This document shows, piece by piece, positions 15,700 to 23,800 of a DNA stretch of 64,000 nucleotides. This DNA is from Sphaerimonospora sp050942215. Lineage in GTDB: Bacteria > Actinomycetota > Actinomycetes > Streptosporangiales > Streptosporangiaceae. Made by a program: the position numbers and the translations under genes. Within the stretch, counting starts at the first letter, position 1, and each line of letters opens with the position of its first letter. The notes under the pieces were generated by a model that saw only the letters and a list, made by a program, of their open reading frames with translations, did no database searches and was not told where the DNA came from. The DNA lies in the NCBI RefSeq assembly GCF_050942215.1, contig NZ_CP192056.1:2542001-2606000 (forward strand), in the 5' to 3' direction.

Positions 15700-16368
15700 A
15701 TGAAGACGCGACTTCTCGCCTTTTCCGCTCTGGCCACGGTGCTGTCGCTCACCGCGGCCTGCGGCAGCGACGGCAGCGGAGGCGGGAGCGACGCCGCAGC
15801 CCCGGCCGCGGTGAACGAGACGGTGACGGACACGGCGACGCCGGAGACCGGGGCGAGCGCCTCGGAGACGGAGTCGCCCGCCGCCTCGCCATCCGCTTCG
15901 GCGTCCCCGTCCGCGTCCGCCTCGCCGTTCGGCGCCGCCTGCTCGGATGTTCCGGCATCCGTGACGGGTGAACCGGCCGGTAAGGCCATCTCCGGTATTC
16001 CGTCGCTTTCGACGCTTTCCGGAGTGGTGCGGACCGCGGGTCTGGCTCGTACGCTCAACAAGGGCAAGGACTTCACGCTGTTCGCGCCCACGAACGAGGC
16101 CTTCACCAAGGTCCCGAAGAAGAAGCTCGACCGCCTCATGGGGAACAAGCAGGCGCTCAGCGCCCTCCTGGCCTATCACGTGGTAAAGGGGCGTAAGACG
16201 CCGGCGGATTTGCGGCGCGGCAAGCTGAAGACCGTGCAGGGCGGCGAGCTGACCACCACCGGTTCCGGGCAGAGCTTCAAAATCAACGACGCGAACGTGG
16301 TCTGCGGTGACGTGGTCACACGCAACGCCACCGTCTACATGATCGACAGCGTGCTGATGCCGAAGTAG
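15700..16368 (+). CDS. Fasciclin-domain lipoprotein
   Basis: Cell-surface lipoprotein of 222 residues, related to MPB70/MPB83-type FAS1 proteins that mediate adhesion. The signal ends in the lipobox LTAAC (Cys21), followed by a Ser/Ala/Glu-rich linker (about 22-88) and one FAS1 domain at about 92-222 with the H1 and H2 landmarks DFTLFAPTNEAFTKV and LLAYHVVKG, ending VYMIDSVLMPK. GGAGG lies at a good distance before the ATG. It stands between the two MPIC-type genes, each with its own promoter, and is followed by a strong hairpin. Confidence 0.92.
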   Translation: MKTRLLAFSALATVLSLTAACGSDGSGGGSDAAAPAAVNETVTDTATPETGASASETESPAASPSASASPSASASPFGAACSDVPASVTGEPAGKAISGIPSLSTLSGVVRTAGLARTLNKGKDFTLFAPTNEAFTKVPKKKLDRLMGNKQALSALLAYHVVKGRKTPADLRRGKLKTVQGGELTTTGSGQSFKINDANVVCGDVVTRNATVYMIDSVLMPK

Positions 16369-16428
16369 CCGACGCGGCCGAAGTGACGGTAACGAAAAGA
16401 GAATTCAGCGGACGTCGGGAAAGACGAC

Positions 16429-16459
16429 GAGGGGTGGGCCGAATCACGGCCCACCCCTC
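16429..16459 (+). terminator. Terminator of the fasciclin gene
   Basis: 13-bp stem GAGGGGTGGGCCG (16429-16441) / CGGCCCACCCCTC (16447-16459) with loop AATCA, about 60 bp after the stop. Confidence 0.8.
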
Positions 16460-16513
16460 TCCGTATGAGGGTCATTCTGCGGCTGTCGCAGGTGAAATGC
16501 CGGATTCCTTTCT

Positions 16514-16604
16514 TTGACCGGACACTGGGCATCGGGTACGTGATCACCCGACTTGAGGCGCTTAACGTCTTGCATGTACCGTCCACCATTTCGGGGGAAT
16601 TCTC
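16514..16604 (+). promoter_or_regulatory. Upstream region 2 of the MPIC-type gene pair
   Basis: Starts with TTGACC (16514-16519), contains TACGTGATCA and GCGCTTAACGTCTTGCATG, and ends at the GGGGGA ribosome site. It mirrors the region upstream of the first MPIC-type gene. A frame shift of two bases between the copies and an in-frame TAA show that this conserved stretch is not coding. Possible -35 TTGAGG and -10 TACCGT are 18 bases apart. Confidence 0.6.
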
Positions 16605-17147
16605 ATGCCTATCTGCACTGCAATAATCGCGGCCGCCCTGCTTTCCGGGCCGGTCGGCACACCGGCGGATCAGCATTCCGCCGCCGACGCATCCCCGGGC
16701 AAGAAGATCGCGTCCTTCGCGATGCAGAACGCGGACCAGCCCGATCTCATCGCCAGCAAGGCCATGGAGCAGCTTCTGAAGGACAAGAACGAGAAGATCG
16801 GCCCCCTCGTGGCGGCCGGCACCCAGGAGCCGGCCGCGCAGGCCGCTCAGACCGCGCAGGGCCCCGCCGGCCAGACCGGCCCCAACGGGCAGGTCGCCCC
16901 GCAGACGGCTCCGGTGGCGCAGACGGCCCAGGCCGGTCCCGAGGTGCAGACCGGGCAGTTCGGCCAGGGGCCCCAGGGGCCGGTCGTCCAAGGCGGGGGC
17001 CAGGAGCCGCAGGACATCTTCCTGCACCCGCAGGCCAACTCTCCGATGGTGCGGAAGCTGTCCGGCCAGGACCTCGTCAAGCAGATGCCGGGCCAGCAGA
17101 TGCGTGAGACCGGCTCCGGCCAGTGGTCGTCGGACGACGAGGACTGA
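16605..17147 (+). CDS. Gln/Gly/Pro-rich exported-type protein of unknown function (MPIC paralogue 2)
   Basis: A 180-residue protein whose first residues MPICTAIIAAALLSGP match the 14672 gene almost exactly, while the rest differs. After the leader there is a short ordered-looking part (KKIASFAMQNADQPDLIASK and MEQLLKDKNEKIG, about 33-67), then a Gln/Ala/Gly/Pro-rich stretch (about 70-130) and a polar tail ending WSSDDED. No positive charge precedes the hydrophobic leader core, which is odd for a signal peptide. No family recognised. The shared leader and upstream region suggest co-regulation and a common cellular destination with paralogue 1. Confidence 0.7.
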   Translation: MPICTAIIAAALLSGPVGTPADQHSAADASPGKKIASFAMQNADQPDLIASKAMEQLLKDKNEKIGPLVAAGTQEPAAQAAQTAQGPAGQTGPNGQVAPQTAPVAQTAQAGPEVQTGQFGQGPQGPVVQGGGQEPQDIFLHPQANSPMVRKLSGQDLVKQMPGQQMRETGSGQWSSDDED

Positions 17148-17172
17148 GCGGGCGGCACGGCCGACCGACAGG

Positions 17173-17210
17173 GAGGGAGGGGCGAGCACTCGTCGGCTCG
17201 CCCCTCCCTC
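17173..17210. terminator. Bidirectional terminator between convergent genes
   Basis: 14-bp stem GAGGGAGGGGCGAG (17173-17186) / CTCGCCCCTCCCTC (17197-17210), 10-base loop, between the MPIC-type gene (plus) and the reductase-like gene (minus). Confidence 0.8.
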
Positions 17211-17215
17211 GCCGC

Positions 17216-18886
17216 TCAGAAGGACGACCGGAGATGCTCGTGCACCAGGCGTGCGGCCATCGCACCCTCTCCGGCCGCGGAGACGACCCGTTTGGTTGAG
17301 CCGCTGCGCACGTCACCGGCGGCGAACACGCCGGGTCTGCTGGTCTCCAGCGGGAACGGCCGGCCGGGCGCACGGCCCTCGGCCGTCGTCTGGAAGCGTA
17401 CGGCGCGCGCACCGGTGAGGATGTATCCGCGACGGTCGAGGGAGATCTCGCCGGACAGCCAGGGGGTGTGCGGCTCGGCCCCGATGAGGACGAACAGCGC
17501 GCGGGCCTCGATGCTGCTGCGCTCCCCGGTGACGTTGTCCTCGGCCACCACCGCCTCCAGCATCTTCCCGCCGGTCAGCTCTCTGACCTCGGTGTTCAGC
17601 ATGACCTGGATCCGCGGGTCGCGCTCGACCTCGACGGCCAGATAGCGGGACATGTTCACCCGCAGGTCGCCCTCCCTGGCCAGCAGGCGGACCCACGCCG
17701 CGTGCGCGGCCAGGAACAGGGCCGCCTGCCCGGCGGTGTCGCCCCCGCCCACGACCACGATCGGATCCCGCCGGCACTCCCGTGCCTCGAACATGGTCGC
17801 CGCGTAGTAGACGCTCGTCCGCTCGAACCTGTCCATATCGGGCAGTTGGAGCCTGCGGTACCGGATTCCGGTGGCGACGATCAGCGCGCGCGAGTGGATC
17901 ACCGTGCCGTCCCGCGTGGTGACGACGTGGTCACCGCAGCTTCCGTCGAGCGCGGCGGCCTCCGCAGGGACGCGGAAGCAGGCGCCGAGCCCGGTCGCCT
18001 GGGTCATCGCCCGGTCCACCAGTTCGTCCCCGGAGATTCCGTACGGGAACCCCAGGTGGCTCTCGATCCGGGGAGAGGTGCGGGCCTGACCGCCGATCGC
18101 GCCTCCGTCGACCACGATCGTCGACAGACCGTCGGCCGCGCCGTACACCGCGGCGGCCAGCCCCGCCGGGCCCGCCCCGACGACGAGCAGGTCGCACACC
18201 GTCTCCCAGGTGCGCGGGGCCGGCAGGCTGACGGCCCCGGCCAGTTCGGCGTTGCTCGGGTTGCGCAGCACGGTCTCGCACCGCAGGATCACCACGGGCG
18301 TCTCCTCCGGCATGACGCCCATCGCCCGCAGGAAGCACTCCGTCTCCCAGTCCTCCTCCAGGTCGATCCACTTGTGCGGCAGACGGTTGCGTACAGCGAA
18401 CTCGCGCAGTCGGCGCGTGTCGGCGGAGAACCGGGAACCGACGATGCGCAGGCCCGTGCCCAGCCCGGTGATCATCGATCGGCGGATGACGAACGCCCGC
18501 AGGATCAGATCCCCCATCGCGGCATCCCGGCCGATCATCCGGCGCAGCTCGTCCACCGGTACGGCGAGCACCTCGCCGGACTCGGCGCACACCGCCGTCC
18601 GGTGTCCGGCCAGGCCGCTCAGCACGTTCATCTCGCCGAGGAACCGTCCAGGGCCGTGGAGTCCGTCGACGCGGTCGGCCGTGCCGTACTCCTCGACCAT
18701 CGCCACCTTGCCGTCGAGCACGACGAAGAAGTCGTCGGTCAGCTCGCCCTCGGTGAAGAGCACGTCGTCACGGCTCAGCGGCCGCCGCTCGCCGCGCGCC
18801 GCGAGGCGCTCGATCCGGGCCCGGCTCAACCGCGGATAGGCCCCGTGCAGATCCGGGGTCTCCGTCAGCTCCTCTGGCCAGTGCAT
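17216..18886 (-). CDS. Cyclic-nucleotide-binding domain fused to thioredoxin-reductase-like flavoprotein
   Basis: A 556-residue soluble fusion. Residues about 15-140 form a cNMP-binding domain (GRFLGEMNVLSGLAGHRTAV). Residues about 145-225 look like a glutaredoxin/thioredoxin-fold segment (RIVGSRFSADTRRLREFAV) that in position and content lacks a CxxC. From 230 on is a thioredoxin-reductase-like module with the FAD motif GAGPAG at 237-242, GGQA at 265-268, the NAD(P)H motif GGGDTAG at 380-386 and a closing FAD contact GVFAAGDVRSGSTKRV. Where true thioredoxin reductases have CATC, this protein reads SVYYAATMFEA, so the redox disulfide is missing. It probably reduces another acceptor under cNMP control. 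Such fusions occur in other actinomycetes; the substrate is unknown. Confidence 0.85.
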   Translation of the reverse strand: MHWPEELTETPDLHGAYPRLSRARIERLAARGERRPLSRDDVLFTEGELTDDFFVVLDGKVAMVEEYGTADRVDGLHGPGRFLGEMNVLSGLAGHRTAVCAESGEVLAVPVDELRRMIGRDAAMGDLILRAFVIRRSMITGLGTGLRIVGSRFSADTRRLREFAVRNRLPHKWIDLEEDWETECFLRAMGVMPEETPVVILRCETVLRNPSNAELAGAVSLPAPRTWETVCDLLVVGAGPAGLAAAVYGAADGLSTIVVDGGAIGGQARTSPRIESHLGFPYGISGDELVDRAMTQATGLGACFRVPAEAAALDGSCGDHVVTTRDGTVIHSRALIVATGIRYRRLQLPDMDRFERTSVYYAATMFEARECRRDPIVVVGGGDTAGQAALFLAAHAAWVRLLAREGDLRVNMSRYLAVEVERDPRIQVMLNTEVRELTGGKMLEAVVAEDNVTGERSSIEARALFVLIGAEPHTPWLSGEISLDRRGYILTGARAVRFQTTAEGRAPGRPFPLETSRPGVFAAGDVRSGSTKRVVSAAGEGAMAARLVHEHLRSSF

Positions 18887-19232
18887 GGTTCACCCTGCCG
18901 GTTGACTCTTTGGGATCTCTGCCCATCCTTGACGGTCCTTATCGTCCCCATTTGTCCCATTGATCCAAACCGTAGCCAAGGCTTCCTGTGGTTCCGGCAT
19001 GCCGACGCCCGGTCCGCTCCCGCCCGTGCCGGAAAGCGTTTGCCGCGCCCCCTCCGGGGTAAGGCGTCCAGACCCGCCTGGTCGGCCGGTTCGGCGCGGT
19101 GAATTCCGTGAATCCACAGCGACGAGACCCGGGCGGTCGAGCCGCTGGAGCATACGGCCCGCTGGGAGGGCGGGCGCAGAGCCGCCGGAGATTCACCCGG
19201 CGACCGTGTGACGGCAAGGGGGGAAGGAGAAC
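18887..19232. other. Divergent intergenic region (346 bp)
   Basis: No gene seen. The part next to the reductase-like gene (about 18905-18970) is less GC-rich and contains repeated TGTCCC/CGTCCCC words (GTCCTTATCGTCCCC, TTTGTCCCATTGATCC). These could be operator half-sites; a full DevR/DosR-type palindrome is not present. The 5' part of the hydrolase gene side has AAGGGGGGAAGG as a ribosome site. Confidence 0.4.
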
Positions 19233-19883
19233 ATGAACGCTGTCGAGGTGAGCGTCCGGATCCCGGCCGGTGACGTCGTGCTCGACGCCGATGTCGTGGT
19301 GCCGCGGCCTGCGCACGGGGTGGTGCTGTTCGCGCACGGCAGCGGCAGCGGGCGGCACAGCCCGCGCAACCGGTACGTGGCCCGTGAGCTGCAGCGCGCC
19401 GGGCTGGCCACCGTGCTGGCCGACCTGCTCACGGCCGAGGAGGAGCGCGCCGACGCCCACACCGGTCACCTGCGGTTCGACATCGGCCTGCTGGCCCGGC
19501 GGGTGGCGGCGCTGACCGACCGGATGCCGCTGGACGTGCCGGTCGGCGGGCTCGGCGTCGGCCTGTTCGGCGCGAGCACGGGCGCGGCCGCCGCCCTGGT
19601 GGCCGCGGCGGCCCGTCCGGACACGGCGCGCGCCGTCGTCTCACGGGGTGGACGGCCCGATCTGGCCGGAGAGCACCTCGCCTCGGTCAGGCAGCCGACG
19701 CTGCTGATCGTCGGGGAGAACGACCCGATCGTCATCGAGCTCAACATGGAGGCGATGGGCAGGCTCACCGCCGAGACCCGGCTGGAGATCGTTCCGGGCG
19801 CCTCCCATCTGTTCGAGGAGCCGGGGACGCTCGAGGCGGTCGCCGACCTCGCCCGCGGCTGGTTCGACCGCCATCTGTCCTGA
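19233..19883 (+). CDS. Alpha/beta hydrolase (dienelactone-hydrolase-like)
   Basis: A 216-residue hydrolase. After the first strands comes the oxyanion region VVLFAHGSGSGRHSPRN, the nucleophile elbow GLFGASTGAAAAL (Ser in GxSxG-like GAST), the acid region LLIVGENDPIVIELN and the catalytic His in GASHLFEEPG. Proteins like this are often joined to a phosphoribosyltransferase domain in actinobacteria; here the domain stands alone. Substrate unknown. It precedes the aldo/keto reductase gene by 27 bp but that gene has its own -10 box. Confidence 0.83.
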   Translation: MNAVEVSVRIPAGDVVLDADVVVPRPAHGVVLFAHGSGSGRHSPRNRYVARELQRAGLATVLADLLTAEEERADAHTGHLRFDIGLLARRVAALTDRMPLDVPVGGLGVGLFGASTGAAAALVAAAARPDTARAVVSRGGRPDLAGEHLASVRQPTLLIVGENDPIVIELNMEAMGRLTAETRLEIVPGASHLFEEPGTLEAVADLARGWFDRHLS

Positions 19884-19896
19884 TGACCGCCCGCAT

Positions 19897-19902
19897 TAGG
19901 AT
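19897..19902 (+). promoter_or_regulatory. Candidate -10 box, leaderless aldo/keto reductase mRNA
   Basis: TAGGAT, eight bases before the ATG at 19911, with no ribosome site between. Confidence 0.45.
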
Positions 19903-19910
19903 CGTCCGTC

Positions 19911-20888
19911 ATGGAACAGCGCGTGTTGGGCAGGACGGGCAGACAGGTGGGCGTCGTCGGGCTGGGAGCCTGGCAACTCGGAGGGGACTGGGGTGAGGTC
20001 AGCGAGGCGGACGCGCTGGCGACCCTGAACGCGGCAGTCGACGCCGGGGTGAACTTCATCGACACGGCCGACGTCTACGGCGACGGCCGCAGCGAGAAGA
20101 TCATCGGGAGGCTGCTCAGGGAGCGTTCCGGCCTGACCGTGGCCACCAAGATGGGGCGGCGGGTGCTTCAGACTCCCGAGGCGTACAAACTGGGCAACTT
20201 TCGCGCCTGGACCGACCGGTCGCGGGCCAACCTGGGCGTGGACACGCTCGACCTGGTCCAGCTCCACTGCCCGCCCACCGCGGTGTTCGACGACGACGAG
20301 GTGTTCGACGGTCTCGACACGCTGGTGGCCGAGGGCTCGATCGCGGCCTACGGCGTCAGCGTGGAGACTGTGGGGGAGGCGCTCACCGCGATCTCCCGGC
20401 CCGGCGTGGCCAGCGTGCAGATCATCCTCAACATGTTCCGGCTCAAGCCGCTCGACGAGGTGCTCCCGGCGGCGGCGAAGGCCGGCGTCGGCATCATCGC
20501 CCGCGTCCCGCTCGCCAGCGGCCTGCTGACGGGACGGTACGGCCCGCAGACGGTCTTCGCCGAGAGCGACCACCGCAACTTCAACCGGCAGGGCGAGGCG
20601 TTCGACGTCGGCGAGACCTTCTCCGGGGTCGAGTACGGCGTGGGACTGCAGGCGGCCGACCGGATCAGGGAGCTGGTCCCCGCCGGCATGACGATGGCCC
20701 AGTTCGCGCTGCGCTGGATCATCGATCAGGCCGGGGTGAGCGTGGTGATCCCGGGCGCCCGCAATTCGCGACAGGTCCGGGCCAACGTCGTGGCCGCCGA
20801 CCTGCCGCCCCTGACGGCCGAGGCGCACGCCGCCGTCCGCCAGATCTACGACGAGCTGATCCGCCCCCAGGTGCATCACCGTTGGTAG
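19911..20888 (+). CDS. Aldo/keto reductase
   Basis: NADPH-dependent carbonyl reductase of 325 residues in the TIM-barrel AKR family. The catalytic tetrad is complete: Asp51 (FIDTAD), Tyr56 (VYGDGRSE), Lys80 (ATKMG) and His119 (VQLHCPP). The cofactor-binding end reads SVVIPGARNSRQVRANV. It resembles the YghZ/YajO-like group of broad-substrate reductases. The physiological substrate cannot be read from the sequence. The next gene, thrS, has its own promoter region. Confidence 0.92.
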   Translation: MEQRVLGRTGRQVGVVGLGAWQLGGDWGEVSEADALATLNAAVDAGVNFIDTADVYGDGRSEKIIGRLLRERSGLTVATKMGRRVLQTPEAYKLGNFRAWTDRSRANLGVDTLDLVQLHCPPTAVFDDDEVFDGLDTLVAEGSIAAYGVSVETVGEALTAISRPGVASVQIILNMFRLKPLDEVLPAAAKAGVGIIARVPLASGLLTGRYGPQTVFAESDHRNFNRQGEAFDVGETFSGVEYGVGLQAADRIRELVPAGMTMAQFALRWIIDQAGVSVVIPGARNSRQVRANVVAADLPPLTAEAHAAVRQIYDELIRPQVHHRW

Positions 20889-20931
20889 AGCCGCACGTTC
20901 CCGTCGCGACACAATCCGATCCCCGCACCGG

Positions 20932-20937
20932 TAGCAT
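20932..20937 (+). promoter_or_regulatory. Candidate -10 box of thrS
   Basis: TAGCAT, about 114 bases before the thrS start, in the 162-bp gap after the reductase gene. No T-box leader features (specifier stem, TGGN antiterminator bulge) were recognised. Confidence 0.4.
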
Positions 20938-21050
20938 CGAAGCCTGGAGTCCCGCCGGCCCTGGATCTCCCGGAGGCCTGTGCCGGACGGGGTGAGTCAG
21001 CGAATCCGTTTTCGCGCGAACGCGCATGAATGCCAGCTGAAGGAGCCACC

Positions 21051-23027
21051 GTGTCTGCCGCCCTCGAAATACGCATCACCCTCGCCGGAGCCGAGCGTGT
21101 GGTGGCGGCGGGCACGACGGCCGGGGAGGCGCTCGGCGCCGACGGCCGGTCGGTCATCGCCGCGATGATCAACGGTGCGCCGCGTGACCTGGCCGCCCCG
21201 GTCGCCGACGGCGACGTCGTCGAGCCGATCGCCGTCGACAGCCCCGACGGCCGGGCGATCCTGCGCCACTCGACCGCCCACGTCATGGCCCAGGCCGTAC
21301 AGGAGATCTTCCCGGAGGCCAGGCTCGGCATCGGCCCGCCCGTGGACAACGGCTTCTACTACGACTTCGACGTGGCCGAGCCGTTCACCCCCGACGACCT
21401 CAAGCGCATCGAGAAGCGGATGCGCGAGATCGTCAAGCAGGCCCAGACCTTCCGGCGGCGGCCGGTGAGCGACGAGGAGGCACGCGAGGAGCTGGCGGCC
21501 GAGCCGTACAAGCTGGAGCTGATCGGGCTGAAGGGCGGCGCGGCCGAGTCGGCCGAGGGCGCTGACGTGGAGGTGGGCGCCGGGCAGCTCACCATCTACG
21601 ACAACCTCGACCCGAAGTCGGGCGAGCTGTGCTGGAAGGACCTCTGCCGCGGGCCGCACCTGCCGAGCACCCGGGTCATTCCGGCGTTCAAGCTGATGCG
21701 GTCGGGCGGGGCCTACTGGCGGGGCAGTGAGAAGAACCCGCAGCTCCAGCGCATCTACGGCACCGCGTGGGAGTCGCGCGAGAAGCAGGACGAGTACCTG
21801 AACTTCCTGGCGGAGGCCGAGAAGCGCGACCACCGCAAGCTCGGCGCCGAGCTCGACCTGTTCTCCTTCCCCGACGAGCTGGGCTCCGGCCTGCCGGTCT
21901 TCCACCCCAAGGGCGGCATCGTCCGCCGGGTGATGGAGGACTACTCGCGCCGCAGGCACGAGGAGGCGGGCTACTCGTTCGTCAACACCCCGCACATCAC
22001 CAAGGAGAACCTCTACAAGATCTCCGGCCACCTGGACTGGTACGCCGACGGCATGTTCCCGCCCATGGAGCTGGAGGGCGCACGCTACTACCTGAAGCCG
22101 ATGAACTGCCCGATGCACAACCTGATCTTCAGGTCGCGCGGGCGGTCCTATCGCGAGCTGCCGCTGCGGCTGTTCGAGTTCGGCACGGTCTACCGGTACG
22201 AGAAGTCCGGTGTGGTGCACGGCCTGACCCGGGTGCGCGGCCTCACCCAGGACGACGCGCACATCTACTGCACCAAGGGGCAGATGCGCGACGAGCTCAA
22301 GTCGCTGCTGCGGTTCGTGCTCGACCTGCTGCGCGACTACGGCCTCGACGACTTCTATCTGGAGCTGTCCACCAAGGACCCGGAGAAGTTCGTCGGCTCC
22401 GACGATGTGTGGGAGGAGGCCACGGCGACCCTGCGCGAGGTCGCCGAGTCCGAGAAGCTGGACCTGGTGCTCGACCCGGGCGGCGCGGCCTTCTACGGCC
22501 CGAAGATCTCGGTGCAGGCGCGGGACGCCATCGGCAGGACCTGGCAGATGTCGACCATCCAGCTCGACTTCAACCTGCCGCAGCTGTTCGAGCTCGAATA
22601 CCAGTCGTCCGACGGCGGCCGTCAGCAGCCCGTCATGATCCATCGCGCGCTGTTCGGCTCGATCGAGCGGTTCTTCGGCGTCCTGGTCGAGCACTACGCC
22701 GGCGCTTTCCCCCCGTGGCTCGCGCCGGTGCAGGCCGTCGGCATCCCGATCTCCGACGCGCACGTGCCGTACCTGCAGGACGTGGCCAAGCGACTGCGTG
22801 AGCGGGGAATCCGGGTGGAGGTGGACGCCTCCGACGACCGGATGCAGAAGAAGATCCGCAACGCGCAGAAGGCCAAGGTGCCGTTCATGCTGCTGGCCGG
22901 CGACGACGACATAGCGGCGGGCGCCGTGTCGTTCCGTTACCGCAGCGGCGAGCAGAAGAACGGCGTCCCGATCGACCAGGCCGTCGCGGAGATCGTCGAT
23001 GCCGTCGAGCGCCGCATCCAGGTCTGA
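21051..23027 (+). CDS. thrS: Threonyl-tRNA synthetase
   Basis: Charges tRNA-Thr with threonine in the cytoplasm. The 658-residue protein starts at the GTG at 21051, which has AAGGAG upstream; an ATG 21 bases earlier lacks one. Domains in order: N-terminal TGS, editing domain with ILRHSTAHVMAQAVQ (HxxxH), class II catalytic core with PMNCPMHNLIF (zinc Cys), YRYEKSGVVHGLTRVRGLTQDD and the final class II motif HRALFGSIERF, and the anticodon-binding domain. It is the first gene of a block whose order equals Rv2614c onward in M. tuberculosis. Confidence 0.97.
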   Translation: MSAALEIRITLAGAERVVAAGTTAGEALGADGRSVIAAMINGAPRDLAAPVADGDVVEPIAVDSPDGRAILRHSTAHVMAQAVQEIFPEARLGIGPPVDNGFYYDFDVAEPFTPDDLKRIEKRMREIVKQAQTFRRRPVSDEEAREELAAEPYKLELIGLKGGAAESAEGADVEVGAGQLTIYDNLDPKSGELCWKDLCRGPHLPSTRVIPAFKLMRSGGAYWRGSEKNPQLQRIYGTAWESREKQDEYLNFLAEAEKRDHRKLGAELDLFSFPDELGSGLPVFHPKGGIVRRVMEDYSRRRHEEAGYSFVNTPHITKENLYKISGHLDWYADGMFPPMELEGARYYLKPMNCPMHNLIFRSRGRSYRELPLRLFEFGTVYRYEKSGVVHGLTRVRGLTQDDAHIYCTKGQMRDELKSLLRFVLDLLRDYGLDDFYLELSTKDPEKFVGSDDVWEEATATLREVAESEKLDLVLDPGGAAFYGPKISVQARDAIGRTWQMSTIQLDFNLPQLFELEYQSSDGGRQQPVMIHRALFGSIERFFGVLVEHYAGAFPPWLAPVQAVGIPISDAHVPYLQDVAKRLRERGIRVEVDASDDRMQKKIRNAQKAKVPFMLLAGDDDIAAGAVSFRYRSGEQKNGVPIDQAVAEIVDAVERRIQV

Positions 23028-23039
23028 CGCCCCGGCCCC

Positions 23040-23071
23040 TGCCGGTACGGCTCCGCGTGGCCGTACCGGCA
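23040..23071 (+). terminator. Hairpin after thrS
   Basis: 11-bp perfect stem TGCCGGTACGG (23040-23050) / CCGTACCGGCA (23061-23071) with 10-base loop, 12 bp after the thrS stop. Confidence 0.75.
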
Positions 23072-23228
23072 GGATCGGCCCTGGACCGCTGCCGTGGTAC
23101 GGCGTCGGCGGAGTCACCGTTCCGTTCTGCGTCAGGGGAGGCCGTACCGGCGGCCGTATGCCGGATCGCGAGTCATATCCTGCTGCCGACGGCAGCCGCG
23201 TGCACCGGGAGTGGAGGAGAGGGCGACC

Positions 23229-23774
23229 GTGGATTCAGAGCCGATCGAGCAGGCCGGTGCGGGGGATCCCGACAACTTCCAGCGGTTGTGGACCCCCCAC
23301 CGCATGGCCTACATCAAGGGCGAGAACAAGCCCACCGGGTCGGGAAAGGACGACGGCTGCCCCTTCTGCGAGATCCCGAAGCTCTCCGACGAGGACGGGT
23401 TGATCATCGCCCGCGGCTCCGCCGTTTTCGTCCTGCTCAACCTCTATCCGTACAACTCCGGCCACCTGATGGTCTGCCCGTACCGCCACGTGGCCGACTA
23501 CGCGGACCTGGACGGCGCCGAGACCATGGAACTGGCGGAGTTCACCAAGCGGTCGACCCTGGCGCTGCGCAAGGTGAGCGGCGCGCAGGGGTTCAACGTG
23601 GGGATGAACCTGGGCGGCGTCGCGGGCGCGGGCATCGCCGCCCACCTGCACCAGCACATCGTGCCCCGGTGGGGCGGTGACACCAACTTCATGCCCGTGG
23701 TGGGGCACACCCGGGTCCTGCCCCAGCTTCTGCGCGACACCCGCGATCTCATCGCCGGCGCCTGGCCCAGCTGA
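23229..23774 (+). CDS. HIT-family nucleotide hydrolase/phosphorylase (AP4A phosphorylase type)
   Basis: A 181-residue HIT-superfamily enzyme; its mycobacterial counterpart next to thrS (Rv2613c) is a diadenosine tetraphosphate phosphorylase. The GTG at 23229 has GGAGGAGAGGG upstream. The zinc-type CPFC is at residues 44-47 and the catalytic HxHxH at 139-143 (HLHQH), followed by IVPRWGGDTNFMP, typical of the branch. It would act on dinucleoside polyphosphates in the cytoplasm. The exact substrate is inferred from the orthologue position. Confidence 0.9.
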   Translation: MDSEPIEQAGAGDPDNFQRLWTPHRMAYIKGENKPTGSGKDDGCPFCEIPKLSDEDGLIIARGSAVFVLLNLYPYNSGHLMVCPYRHVADYADLDGAETMELAEFTKRSTLALRKVSGAQGFNVGMNLGGVAGAGIAAHLHQHIVPRWGGDTNFMPVVGHTRVLPQLLRDTRDLIAGAWPS

Positions 23775-23800
23775 GCGGCAGGCCGCCGGGGCCGTGGCGA

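Noticed and set aside
18905..18970. Definite DevR/DosR box
   Set aside because: Only half-site-like TGTCCC/CGTCCCC words are present; kept as a low-interest observation only.
20889..21050. T-box or other riboswitch before thrS
   Set aside because: No specifier stem, T-box consensus or antiterminator seen; only a candidate -10 box.
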